Source: Flavobacterium potami (GTDB lineage: Bacteria > Bacteroidota > Bacteroidia > Flavobacteriales > Flavobacteriaceae). From it: a DNA stretch of 64,000 nt. A program made the translations under genes and the position numbers. The stretch is taken from NCBI RefSeq assembly GCF_020026915.1, contig NZ_JAINUY010000001.1, positions 1,116,001-1,180,000 on the forward strand, given 5' to 3'. Numbering within the stretch: position 1 is the stretch's first letter; each line of letters starts with the position of its first letter. The notes beneath the pieces were generated by a model. It had not been told where the DNA came from. It searched no databases and was given only the letters and a program-made list of their open reading frames with translations. Positions 27,912-35,958 of this stretch are shown one piece after another.

Positions 27912-27969
27912 TTTCAACGTACAGAGAATAATCATTTTAATCAGTGTAATCTGTGGCTAAAATTTTCGG

Positions 27970-29598
27970 CTATTTTAATCGTTTTTGTAATTGATAATCA
28001 TATAGCGATGGAATCTTTTCTATCGGAGTATTCAAAAATTCAATGTAAGGATCAATGTCGTATTTGATTTCAAATTTTGTATTTCCGTGAACACCAATAA
28101 TTCTGGCTAAAGCGCCATCTTTCATTCCATACAATAAAGTAGGCTTTGAAGCATCTGGATTTTCAACCTGAACGTTTAAATTCCAGAACGTACTAAAAGG
28201 TCCATGAGAAGGTTTCCAATAATCCGCACCGCCACCGCCAAATAAAGCGTAACTACTGTTTTTATCCGCTTTTAGATGAACAGTAATATTATCAAACAAA
28301 TTTTGATGATTTGCGCCCGAATGCTGATCTAAAACAGGATCTGTAAAAATTTCACAGTTTTGATACACGTTTTTTGTTGCAAAAGTGTTGAAGCTTAAGG
28401 GATGAATAGCTGAGTTATAGATCTTAAGATTCTTCACCAAAATATTGTGCACACCACCTAAAGTTACGGTATAATGTGCTAAATGCGGGCCATCGGTTGT
28501 AATATTTTCAATGGTGACGTTAGAAACTTCTTCCGCTAAAATTCCGCTGTCGGCATTAGTGATTTTGACATCTTTAACCCAACTATTGAAAAGGCGAGTT
28601 AAGAAAATCCCATTATTTCCGGGCTCAACGTGATGCGCTACTCTTGGAATATCAGGAAAAGTAAAACGAAGATGTTCAATTCCAACTTCATTTAAATGTT
28701 TCCATTCGACCAATTGTGCTTGATAACTTGGTTTTATTGAAATAGTTAAAGGTGTTTTTAAAGTGATTTTAGAACCAGAAATTTTAGTGATTTCTACTTG
28801 CTGTCTCACAATTGGAAGTTTTGGAAATTTCCAATGATGCGAGCCCGGTTTTACTTTTGCACCTTGATATAAGTCTTTAATGATTTCGCCGTTTTCCCCA
28901 TCTTTATTAAACAATTGTAGTTCTACAACATCGCCGACTTTTAAACCTTTAACATCTGAAACCGTAATAATATGTTCGCCCATTTTTCCCGAACTCACTT
29001 TCGCCAACGGATTCGATTCTGGTTCGTATTTATCCAAATACGATTTTACACGTTCACCCGGAACTTGTGTCCAGATAAAACCTCCAGACCAAGCATATTG
29101 AGAAAAAGGAAGATCAATGTTATTTTCGGGTTCGCGTTGTCTTTTGTCAAAAGTGGTCAAGTATTCGCGAAGTTCAGCCAAAACAGAAGAATCTTTGAGA
29201 TACATCATCGGTCTTGGGCAGTAGATTTCGGTTCCATTTTCGGAAGAACCTGCTCCTCGAAGTACAAAATTACTTCTTTCGATGTAGAGAATTTCGCTTA
29301 GAATAATGCGTCCAGCAGGCAATTGCAGGATTACATTTCCTTCAACAGCATTAGCCGCTTTAAAAGCTTTTAAAAGTGCTTTGGAGTCGTCTAAATTATC
29401 ATTTGCTTTAACGCCAAAATCAACTGCATCAATAACTTTTCCGTTACTTTCAGGAATTTGGCTTTCGCCGAAATGATAGCCTGCGTAACTAAAATCAGGT
29501 AGATAATGGGTTTTTGAAGTAATAATTTTAGGTAATTCCTGCGACAGTAAAGTATTCATGAAAAGACCGCAGGATAGGAGAATGGTTTGGCGAATCAT
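27970..29598 (-). CDS. Secreted right-handed beta-helix protein, possible polysaccharide lyase
   Basis: This 542-residue exported protein has a signal peptide (ending MNTLLSQE) and a pectate-lyase/polygalacturonase-type N-terminal block: VIDAVDFGVKANDNLDDSKA followed by the rung motif RIILSEILYIERSNFVLRGAG. A run of parallel beta-helix repeats appears from about residue 300 (NGIFLTRLFNSWVKDVKI, ITTDGPHLAHYT). I cannot place it in a numbered lyase family. The locus encodes a GH88 enzyme, which needs lyase products, and no other lyase is visible; so a lyase or uronate-glycan hydrolase role is the best inference. It sits between the regulator and uronate catabolism genes on the same strand. Confidence 0.75.
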   Translation of the reverse strand: MIRQTILLSCGLFMNTLLSQELPKIITSKTHYLPDFSYAGYHFGESQIPESNGKVIDAVDFGVKANDNLDDSKALLKAFKAANAVEGNVILQLPAGRIILSEILYIERSNFVLRGAGSSENGTEIYCPRPMMYLKDSSVLAELREYLTTFDKRQREPENNIDLPFSQYAWSGGFIWTQVPGERVKSYLDKYEPESNPLAKVSSGKMGEHIITVSDVKGLKVGDVVELQLFNKDGENGEIIKDLYQGAKVKPGSHHWKFPKLPIVRQQVEITKISGSKITLKTPLTISIKPSYQAQLVEWKHLNEVGIEHLRFTFPDIPRVAHHVEPGNNGIFLTRLFNSWVKDVKITNADSGILAEEVSNVTIENITTDGPHLAHYTVTLGGVHNILVKNLKIYNSAIHPLSFNTFATKNVYQNCEIFTDPVLDQHSGANHQNLFDNITVHLKADKNSSYALFGGGGADYWKPSHGPFSTFWNLNVQVENPDASKPTLLYGMKDGALARIIGVHGNTKFEIKYDIDPYIEFLNTPIEKIPSLYDYQLQKRLK

Positions 29599-29634
29599 GG
29601 TTTGTGGTTTTTGTGGTTAGTTAGTTTTTTTTTC

Positions 29635-29695
29635 ACCGCAAAGGCGCAAAGGACGCAAAGTTTAAATTTCCTTGCGTCCTTTGCGCCTTTGCGGT
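29635..29695. repeat. Perfect 24-bp CGCAAAG-family hairpin
   Basis: The left arm at 29635-29658 begins ACCGCAAAGGCGCAAAGG and the right arm at 29672-29695 is its exact complement; the loop is 13 bases. It lies between uxuA and the beta-helix gene and could act as a terminator or mRNA-end stabiliser, but no T-run follows. Confidence 0.85.
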
Positions 29696-29700
29696 TAATT

Positions 29701-30885
29701 CTATAGGGATCGCTTAATCCCTAATTCAAGTCCACGCAATTCTGCAAGACCTCTTAAACGGCCAATTGCAGAATACCCCGGATTTGTTTTTTTCTTCAAA
29801 TCATCCAACATTTGATGTCCGTGGTCAGGGCGCATCGGTAATTGGCTGTCGTTTCTTTTTTCTACTTCTAAAATTGCTTTTACGACTTCGTACATATCAA
29901 CGTTTCCTTCAAGATGGTTTGCTTCGTAGAAACTTCCTTCTTCGTCGCGTTGTGTACTTCTTAAGTGAATAAAATTCATTTTATCGCCATGACGTCTTAC
30001 CATTCCAGGTAAATCATTGTCGGCACGAACACCGTAAGAGCCCGTACACATAGTAAATCCGTTAGATTTAGAAGGAGCAGCGTTCATTAATTCGATCAAA
30101 TCTTCTTCGGTACTTACCACTCTTGGTAGGCCTAAGATAGGGTAGGGAGGATCATCTGGGTGAATAGCCATTAAAACGCCTTTGCTTTCAGCAACCGGAA
30201 TAATTTCTTTTAAAAAGTGAAAAAGATTATTCTTTAAAGCCTGTCTATCAATATGATTGTAAGCGCTTAACGTTACTAAGAAATCTTCAACAGAATACGC
30301 TTCTTCAGCACCAGGAAGTCCTGCCAAAATGTTCTGTTGTAATTTTACTTTATCTTCTGGAGTCATGGCTTCAAAATAGCTTTTTGCTTTTTGTTTTTGC
30401 TCTTCAGAATATTCGTTTTCAGCACCAGGCCTTTTTAAAATATGTAATTCAAAAGCAGCAAAAGCATTGATATCAAAACGTAAAGCTTTTGAACCATCTT
30501 CAACTGTATAAGACAAATCAGTTCTAGACCAATCTAAAACAGGCATGAAATTATAACAAACACATGTAATTCCGCATAGAGCTAAATTTCTAATGCTTTC
30601 TTTATAATTTTCGATGTATTCTAAATAATTTCCAGTCTGTTTTTTAATGTCTTCGTGAACCGGAATACTTTCTACAACCGACCAAGTCAAACCAGAAGAC
30701 CCTTTTTTAGGATCTCCGTCTTCGTGTTCGATTTCAACTTTTCGTTTAATGATTTCATCAATGCTCCAAACTTGTCCGTTTGGAATATGGTGTAAAGCCG
30801 TTACAATTCCGGTTGCTCCGGTTTGTTTGATATCTTGTAAAGAAACAGGATCATTTGGTCCGAACCATCTTAATGTTTGTTCCAT
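29701..30885 (-). CDS. uxuA: Mannonate dehydratase
   Basis: This cytoplasmic enzyme dehydrates D-mannonate to 2-keto-3-deoxygluconate in the glucuronate (Ashwell) pathway. From the ATG at 30885 it is 394 residues, the same length as E. coli UxuA. An upstream in-frame ATG would add 11 residues before the conserved [14 protein letters not shown] start and is rejected. Visible blocks include [61 protein letters not shown] and [12 protein letters not shown], containing the metal and substrate His/Asp residues. It follows the SDR gene in a minus-strand operon. Confidence 0.95.
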   Translation of the reverse strand: MEQTLRWFGPNDPVSLQDIKQTGATGIVTALHHIPNGQVWSIDEIIKRKVEIEHEDGDPKKGSSGLTWSVVESIPVHEDIKKQTGNYLEYIENYKESIRNLALCGITCVCYNFMPVLDWSRTDLSYTVEDGSKALRFDINAFAAFELHILKRPGAENEYSEEQKQKAKSYFEAMTPEDKVKLQQNILAGLPGAEEAYSVEDFLVTLSAYNHIDRQALKNNLFHFLKEIIPVAESKGVLMAIHPDDPPYPILGLPRVVSTEEDLIELMNAAPSKSNGFTMCTGSYGVRADNDLPGMVRRHGDKMNFIHLRSTQRDEEGSFYEANHLEGNVDMYEVVKAILEVEKRNDSQLPMRPDHGHQMLDDLKKKTNPGYSAIGRLRGLAELRGLELGIKRSL

Positions 30886-30902
30886 TTTTATATTTTTTAT
30901 TT

Positions 30903-30989
30903 CCTGCAAAGTTTTCAAAAACCTTGTAGGTATTGTTAATTAATAATTGTCTTAAATTGAATCCTGCTAAGTTTTGAAAACCTTGCAGG
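30903..30989. repeat. Two CCTGCAAGGTTTT-type hairpins
   Basis: Two 27-28 base palindromes, 30903-30930 and 30963-30989, each run from CCTGC to GCAGG or GTAGG through a GTTTT(C/G)AAAA centre. They sit in the 115-base gap between uxuB-type and uxuA genes of one operon, so they may be processing or stability elements. Confidence 0.7.
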
Positions 30990-31000
30990 AACTGAAAAAA

Positions 31001-31813
31001 TTAAATACTTGTAGCAGCGAAACCACCATCTACTTTTAATGTTATTCCGGTTACGAATTTCGACATGTCGCTGCATAGGAATAAAAGTGCACCATCGATA
31101 TCTTCTGGCGAACCAAATCTTCCCATTGGTGTATGGTCGATAATTTTTTCACCTCTTGGTGTTAATTTTCCTTCTGGAGTCAATAATAGCGCACGATTTT
31201 GTTCTCCGATAAAGAATCCTGGAGAAATTGCATTTACACGAATTCCTTCACCATATTTAGAAGCCAGTTCAACCGCCATCCATTGTGTGAAGTTATCAAT
31301 TGCCGCTTTTGACGCAGAATACCCGACAACTCTTGTTAATGGTCTTTGTGCAGATGCAGACGAAATATTGATGATATTTCCTGATTTCTGCTTTGCAAAA
31401 AGTTCAGAAAAGACCTGAGTAGGAAGCATCGTTCCAATAATATTCAAGTCAATCACTTTTTGCAGATCATCACTTTTCATATCGTAAATTGCCTGATCTG
31501 GCTGGATTGTGGCTCCTGGCATATTTCCACCTGCGCCATTGATCAAAATGTCAAGACGACCGTATTTTTCAACGATAAAATCTTTAATTTTTTCTAATTC
31601 TTCTTTGACTAAAACATTGGCTTGAACAGCAAAACCTTGTCCGCCGTTTGCCTCAATAGTTTTTACAGTGCTTTCTGCTTTTTCTAAAGACTGAGAAACG
31701 ATTCCGACAATAACGCCTTGTTTCGCCAATACATTGGCAAAATTGCTTCCTAATACTCCCGCACCTCCTGTAATCAGTGCAATTTTACCTTTTAGATTGA
31801 ATATTGAATCCAT
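31001..31813 (-). CDS. uxuB: SDR-type D-mannonate oxidoreductase (fructuronate reductase)
   Basis: This cytoplasmic NAD(P)-dependent short-chain dehydrogenase of 270 residues interconverts D-fructuronate and D-mannonate. It has the cofactor loop TGGAGVLGSNFA, the NGAGGN motif typical of this subgroup, catalytic Ser in INISSASAQ, and YSASKAAIDNF. The C-terminal PGFFIGEQNR, HTPMGRFG and FVTGITLKVDGGF are shared with Bacillus UxuB/YjmF rather than the long E. coli UxuB. KduD-type 2-deoxygluconate dehydrogenase is an alternative but is usually shorter. It lies between the aldolase gene and uxuA, which supports the mannonate role. Confidence 0.85.
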   Translation of the reverse strand: MDSIFNLKGKIALITGGAGVLGSNFANVLAKQGVIVGIVSQSLEKAESTVKTIEANGGQGFAVQANVLVKEELEKIKDFIVEKYGRLDILINGAGGNMPGATIQPDQAIYDMKSDDLQKVIDLNIIGTMLPTQVFSELFAKQKSGNIINISSASAQRPLTRVVGYSASKAAIDNFTQWMAVELASKYGEGIRVNAISPGFFIGEQNRALLLTPEGKLTPRGEKIIDHTPMGRFGSPEDIDGALLFLCSDMSKFVTGITLKVDGGFAATSI

Positions 31814-31914
31814 TATTTTTTAATTTTCAATACTTTAAATTCCAAATACCAATTTGAAAATATAAAGTTTGGTTAGTATGTGTTTGATTTTTATTTTATC
31901 TCAATTTTTAAAAC

Positions 31915-32577
31915 TTAATTTCTAATCGCTTCAATCAAATCCAAAACCCTTTTTGTCTCTTTTTCAATTGTTTCATAAGCTTCATACTGCATTACTTCTT
32001 TACTGATTAATTTGCTTCCCATTCCAACTGCAGAAACACCAGCATTAAACCAAGTTTCAATACTTTGACGGGTTGTATCTACTCCGCCTGTCGGCATGAA
32101 AGTCAAATCTGGAAATACATCTCTGATACCACTCATAAAATCTGGACCCAAAATATTTCCAGGGAAAAGTTTAATGAATTTTACTCCGGCATTTTCAGCT
32201 GCAATAATTTCAGTTGGAGTCATACAACCAGGAGCGTAAAGAGCTTTTTTTCCGATTAAGAATGTAGCGATTTCAGGTACAAATCCTGGACTGATAAAGA
32301 AGTCTGCTCCGGCTAGATAATACGTTTCTGCTTGTGCTAGATTTTTGATAGTTCCTATTCCTAAAAGCATTCCTGGCAGTTCAGCATTTCTTACTTCAAT
32401 CATTTTGTTGAAGTTTGCAAGTGCTTCTGGACCACGACTTGTATATTCTACGGCTCTGATTCCAACATTGTATAGTGTCTTTAATATTGCAACACTTTTA
32501 TTTTCATCGGCATTAAAATACAACGGAAGCATTCCTTGTTTTAAAATGACATCAATGGAGTTCTGAATGGTACTCAT
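31915..32577 (-). CDS. eda: KDPG/KHG aldolase
   Basis: This class I aldolase splits 2-keto-3-deoxy-6-phosphogluconate into pyruvate and glyceraldehyde-3-phosphate, the last step of uronate breakdown. The protein is 220 residues. The Schiff-base Lys lies in FIKLFPGN (about residue 134), the catalytic Glu in AVEYTSRG (about 41), and the phosphate loop in MPTGGVD. The GTG-free ATG start lies 3 bases after the YhcH gene, so the two are cotranscribed. A KDG kinase that would make the substrate is not in this window. Confidence 0.93.
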   Translation of the reverse strand: MSTIQNSIDVILKQGMLPLYFNADENKSVAILKTLYNVGIRAVEYTSRGPEALANFNKMIEVRNAELPGMLLGIGTIKNLAQAETYYLAGADFFISPGFVPEIATFLIGKKALYAPGCMTPTEIIAAENAGVKFIKLFPGNILGPDFMSGIRDVFPDLTFMPTGGVDTTRQSIETWFNAGVSAVGMGSKLISKEVMQYEAYETIEKETKRVLDLIEAIRN

Positions 32578-32580
32578 TAT

Positions 32581-33030
32581 TTATATTTTTACTTTAATTA
32601 CAATTTTCTTTAAAAGACCTTCGCCAATCATAGCTGTATGAACGTCTTCGGGAAATAAGATTGCAAATTGTTTTTCTTGCAATTGAAAAAAAGTGTCTGG
32701 AGCATCATGAAAAAAGCGAACATCTCTTTCGTCGCTATAATCTCCATTCGGGTTTACACATTTTTCTCTTGGTTTCCATGCAAACGTTTCTGGTCCTTTG
32801 ATCGAAATCTGGATATCGATGTTTTTATCGTGGCATTCAAATCCTTTTACAGCTTCTTCTTTTGTATTTCCTTGTCCAACAATTACAATCAGTTTTAAAC
32901 CTTCGCCAATTTCATAAGCACCTTCTTCAAGGTTGGTAATATCATTTTGACTCACATAATCAAATGCTTTTTTAAAATTGGTGTGCAGGTTATAATATTT
33001 TGCTGCGTTTTGTAATGAATCTACTATCAT
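32581..33030 (-). CDS. YhcH/YjgK/YiaL family protein
   Basis: This 149-residue cytoplasmic cupin-like protein of the DUF386 family has the characteristic ECHDKNIDIQISIKGPE, DERDVRFF, FAILFPEDVHTAMIG and a final KKIVIKV. Homologues (YhcH, EbgC) are linked to sugar-acid and sialic-acid catabolism, perhaps as anomerases or epimerases of free sugars; the reaction is not settled. It is the first gene of the operon yhcH-eda-uxuB-uxuA and follows a promoter/operator region shared with the divergent LacI-type gene. This suggests a role in preparing the uronic acid for isomerisation. Confidence 0.88.
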   Translation of the reverse strand: MIVDSLQNAAKYYNLHTNFKKAFDYVSQNDITNLEEGAYEIGEGLKLIVIVGQGNTKEEAVKGFECHDKNIDIQISIKGPETFAWKPREKCVNPNGDYSDERDVRFFHDAPDTFFQLQEKQFAILFPEDVHTAMIGEGLLKKIVIKVKI

Positions 33031-33045
33031 TTTTTTCGCTATTAT

Positions 33046-33075
33046 TTTGGTTTTTTAATGTTATGTGTATATTTG
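33046..33075 (+). promoter_or_regulatory. Promoter of the LacI-type regulator
   Basis: TTTG (33046-33049), an 18-base spacer and TATATTTG (33068-33075) match the Bacteroidota -33/-7 pair. Confidence 0.6.
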
Positions 33076-33089
33076 CGTGTGCGTACACG
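33076..33089. promoter_or_regulatory. Candidate LacI-family operator
   Basis: CGTGT-GCGT-ACACG is a perfect 5-bp inverted repeat placed exactly between the -7 boxes of the two divergent promoters, where a bound repressor would block both. Its size and symmetry suit a LacI-family dimer. Confidence 0.5.
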
Positions 33090-33098
33090 GTATTTTTA

Positions 33099-33129
33099 CA
33101 AATGTATGTAAAATGTCCTTTAAAACAAC
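33099..33129 (-). promoter_or_regulatory. Promoter of the yhcH-eda-uxuBA operon
   Basis: Minus-strand TACATTTG (33106-33099) with GTTG (33129-33126) 19 bases upstream fits the Bacteroidota promoter. The same -7 octamer precedes susC. Confidence 0.5.
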
Positions 33130-33199
33130 TTATTTTTAATAAAATAAATTAATTTTACCACGCTGCTTTTATTTTTTTAACTTAAAAAGAATCAATATC

Positions 33200-34219
33200 A
33201 TAACAATTAAAAAAATTGCCGAATTAGCCAATATTTCGCCAGGAACTGTGGATCGAATTATACACAAACGTGGTCAAGTGGCTCAGGAAACGGTTGACAA
33301 AGTCAATGCGATTATTGAAGAATTTGGTTATAAGCGAAATATACTGGCGAGTAATCTGGCATTGAACAAGAAATTTCATATTGCCATTTTTCTTCCAAAA
33401 TCGGAAACGTTAGAATATTGGAAAAGCCAGATTGACGGAATTGAAAAAGCAGCTTTAGAATTCAGCAAATTCGGAATCGTTTTGGATTATTTCTTTTATG
33501 ATTACAATTTGAATTCGTTTAAAGAATCTGCAAAGAAAATAATGCAATTTGATTGTGATGGTTTATTATTCGCACCCATTTTCTATGAAGAATCGGTTCA
33601 GTTTTTAAAGGAATATGAAAAGAAAAATATTCCCGTTGTCATGATCGATTCGAATATTTCTGAAGAAAACGAACATGCTTATGTTGGACAAAATGCTTTT
33701 CAAAGTGGTTATTTGGCTGGAAGATTAATCAGTTTTGCGGTGAAAAACGAAAGACAGGTTTTGATTTTTAAAATTACTCGTGAAATTGAAAGCACTTCTG
33801 TATATCTGCAGCGAATCAAAGGTTTTTATTCTTATTTCAAAGATCATGATGAACTGACCAATTTTAAATTTTCAGAAGTTACTCTAAAAGATTCTGGAAT
33901 TGATCAATTGAGTATGGAAATGTTTTCTGGTATAAACAGTGTTTTTGTACCAAATTCGAGAGCTTACATAGTCGCTGACTTTCTAGAAAAGAACCATATT
34001 AAAGGCGTTCGAATTATTGGTTTTGATTTGTTGAAAGAAAACATCGAATACCTGAACAAAGGCGTAATTGATTTTTTAATCAACCAAAGACCTGAAGAAC
34101 AAGGTTATTCGGGAATCAATTATTTATATAAAAAACTGGTTCTTCAGGAAGAAACAGAAAAGACCCATTATATTCCGCTCGAGATTATTTTGAAGGAGAA
34201 TTATTTTCCTGTTAGGTGA
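33200..34219 (+). CDS. LacI-family regulator with no standard start codon
   Basis: This repressor probably controls uronate catabolism. From a non-standard ATA at 33200 it would be 339 residues, the normal family length. The N-terminal HTH TIKKIAELANISPGTVDRI is complete and in frame. It is followed by the hinge region and a periplasmic-binding-protein-like sensor domain (VVMIDSNISEE, AYVGQNAFQSGYLAGRL, IIGFDLL). No ATG, GTG or TTG exists in frame between the upstream stop (33137-33142) and the HTH. The first GTG, at 33248, would remove half of the HTH. Initiation at ATA/ATC/ATT or a decayed start are the options. It is divergent from the yhcH operon across an operator-like palindrome. Confidence 0.8.
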   Translation: MTIKKIAELANISPGTVDRIIHKRGQVAQETVDKVNAIIEEFGYKRNILASNLALNKKFHIAIFLPKSETLEYWKSQIDGIEKAALEFSKFGIVLDYFFYDYNLNSFKESAKKIMQFDCDGLLFAPIFYEESVQFLKEYEKKNIPVVMIDSNISEENEHAYVGQNAFQSGYLAGRLISFAVKNERQVLIFKITREIESTSVYLQRIKGFYSYFKDHDELTNFKFSEVTLKDSGIDQLSMEMFSGINSVFVPNSRAYIVADFLEKNHIKGVRIIGFDLLKENIEYLNKGVIDFLINQRPEEQGYSGINYLYKKLVLQEETEKTHYIPLEIILKENYFPVR

Positions 34220-34229
34220 TGGTTTTTTT

Positions 34230-34590
34230 GCCACAAAGACGCGAAGGCGCAAAGTTTTTTTAAGCTTTGTTTTTTTAATCTCGCAAAGTCGCTGAGGCGC
34301 AAAGTTTTTAAGACATAGAATGATAACATAATCCAGGTTTCAACCTTGGGAAACGTATTGTGATTTACGTTGTGTTTCAATGGTTGAAACCATTGGCTAT
34401 GTTTTATAACAATTTTGTCATTTCGACTGAAAGGAGAAATCGCACTCGTATGCAGACAAAGATTGCAAATATCCTTTGAGGAATTTCTATTGTGATTTCT
34501 CCTTCGTCGAGATGACAAAAATGAGAATAAATCTGCTTAAATCTTTTTAAATCTGCGTGAAACAAAAAAACTTTGCGTCTTAGAGGCAAA
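34230..34590. repeat. Block of several palindromic repeat families
   Basis: This 375-base gap holds four blocks. At 34230-34312 are CGCAAAG-type units. At 34327-34403 is a degraded copy of the CATAGCCC element seen at 11933. At 34417-34516 are inverted arms TGTCATTTCGACTGAAAGG and CTTCGTCGAGATGACA. At about 34527-34590 are AAATCTGC and CTTTGCGTCTTAG units. I see no gene. Confidence 0.65.
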
Positions 34591-34594
34591 ACTA

Positions 34595-35758
34595 TTATTT
34601 CTTAACCTTCACAATCAAAGGATTATTAATTTTCTCTGCAAAAGAACTCAAATACTTTTCCCATTCTTGTTTAGTCTGAAATGGACTTCCTTTTTTCCAT
34701 CCAAAACCAACGTAATAAATCGCTTTTTTGTTCTTAACCGAAATATTTCCGTACTGATTGCTCAAATCTTTTTCGTTCGTAACATGATGATCAAAACTAA
34801 TTAAATTGCCTTTTGGAACAACCAAACCCGTTCCAATTTCAGAATCGTCAATTGGTTCCCAATAACTCAACCAACCTTCTTTTAGATTCGTTCCGATTGT
34901 TCCTTTTTTATCATGAAGAGTTAAACCGGCAGAAATGGTTTTGCTTCCTGTAATATTAATTTCAAAGCGAGAAAGCTGACTTCCATAATCCAAACTGATC
35001 AATTTTGATTCGGTTACTTTATTTCCTTTGGCATCCCAATCGGCATAGGTTAAAATAAAACTTGTTCGAATTGGACCTGTTGTAATGGTTTTCCAGCTGA
35101 TGAAATTCTTTGAGAAATAATATTTTCCATCAACATTTACAGCAATTCCGCCCACACCGCGACTATCGCCAACATGAAAATTATCTAAACCTTCACCTGT
35201 ATCTTTATGATAAGTTCCGGTTCCGTTTGTAGCTTTTTCGTACCACTTATTAATGATTGGATAATCGACTCTTTTTAGCCACGCATCGATTCCGCTAGTT
35301 AAAGTTCCGCCTGCAATTTTATCTTCGACCATTTTTTGCGCTACGGGACCGTAAGTTCTAAAAGCGACTTTATTATTTTCCCAAGCATAATCATCTGTGC
35401 GTTCTGGAACAAAACGAGAATAACAATTTAAGACTGTTGATGTTGAAGGATTTTTTCCAACTAAAACTTCAAAATCTTGTTTGGAAGAAGCTTTTATTTT
35501 GGGTTGAAATAAAAGCAAATCTGCAGTTCCGTCTCCGTCATGATCTACGGTTTGAGTTTCTAGAAATATATTGCCGTTTTTTATTACGTAATCTTCAAGT
35601 TTTGCATTTTCATTTAAACCAAGTGATTTTTTAGTCAATTCGATGGTTTCAAATTCGCGGTCAACAGGAAGATTATTTGAAACGGTAATGATATTATTTT
35701 GTGAAATGGCAATGAAATTACCAGCCAAAAGCGTTATAATTAGAAGATGTTTTTTCAA
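34595..35758 (-). CDS. DUF4861 secreted protein
   Basis: This 387-residue exported protein belongs to the DUF4861 family, found in Bacteroidota PULs that attack uronate-containing polysaccharides. Recognisable pieces are VDHDGDGTADLLLFQ near the N-terminus, then AWENNKVAFRTYGP, RVDYPIINKWYEKA and GLDNFHVGDSRGVGG in the middle. The function is not firmly established. I prefer the TTG at 35758, which gives a clean signal peptide (LKKHLLIITLLAGNFIAISQ). The alternative TTG at 35815 adds 19 charged and aromatic residues first. No ATG is available. It is the minus-strand outlier downstream of the LacI gene and probably belongs to the same PUL. Confidence 0.8.
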   Translation of the reverse strand: MKKHLLIITLLAGNFIAISQNNIITVSNNLPVDREFETIELTKKSLGLNENAKLEDYVIKNGNIFLETQTVDHDGDGTADLLLFQPKIKASSKQDFEVLVGKNPSTSTVLNCYSRFVPERTDDYAWENNKVAFRTYGPVAQKMVEDKIAGGTLTSGIDAWLKRVDYPIINKWYEKATNGTGTYHKDTGEGLDNFHVGDSRGVGGIAVNVDGKYYFSKNFISWKTITTGPIRTSFILTYADWDAKGNKVTESKLISLDYGSQLSRFEINITGSKTISAGLTLHDKKGTIGTNLKEGWLSYWEPIDDSEIGTGLVVPKGNLISFDHHVTNEKDLSNQYGNISVKNKKAIYYVGFGWKKGSPFQTKQEWEKYLSSFAEKINNPLIVKVKK

Positions 35759-35958
35759 AACGTAAGGTTTAATTTTTTTAGAAATCAGTTCATTAGTTAT
35801 TTCATAAAAGTACAAATCAAAAAGGAAATGAAAATACAGAAAAGGTGTAATTCTGTACAGAATGCTGAAAATCAGAAAACAAAGTTTAGATTATTGAATC
35901 GAATATTTTTTCGTAAATTTCATTTCTTGTGTTTTTTAAAAGAGATATTTATAATTAA

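Noticed and set aside
33113..33142. In-frame ATG at 33113 as the LacI gene start
   Set aside because: It is followed by in-frame stops at 33137 and 33140, so it cannot lead into the HTH.
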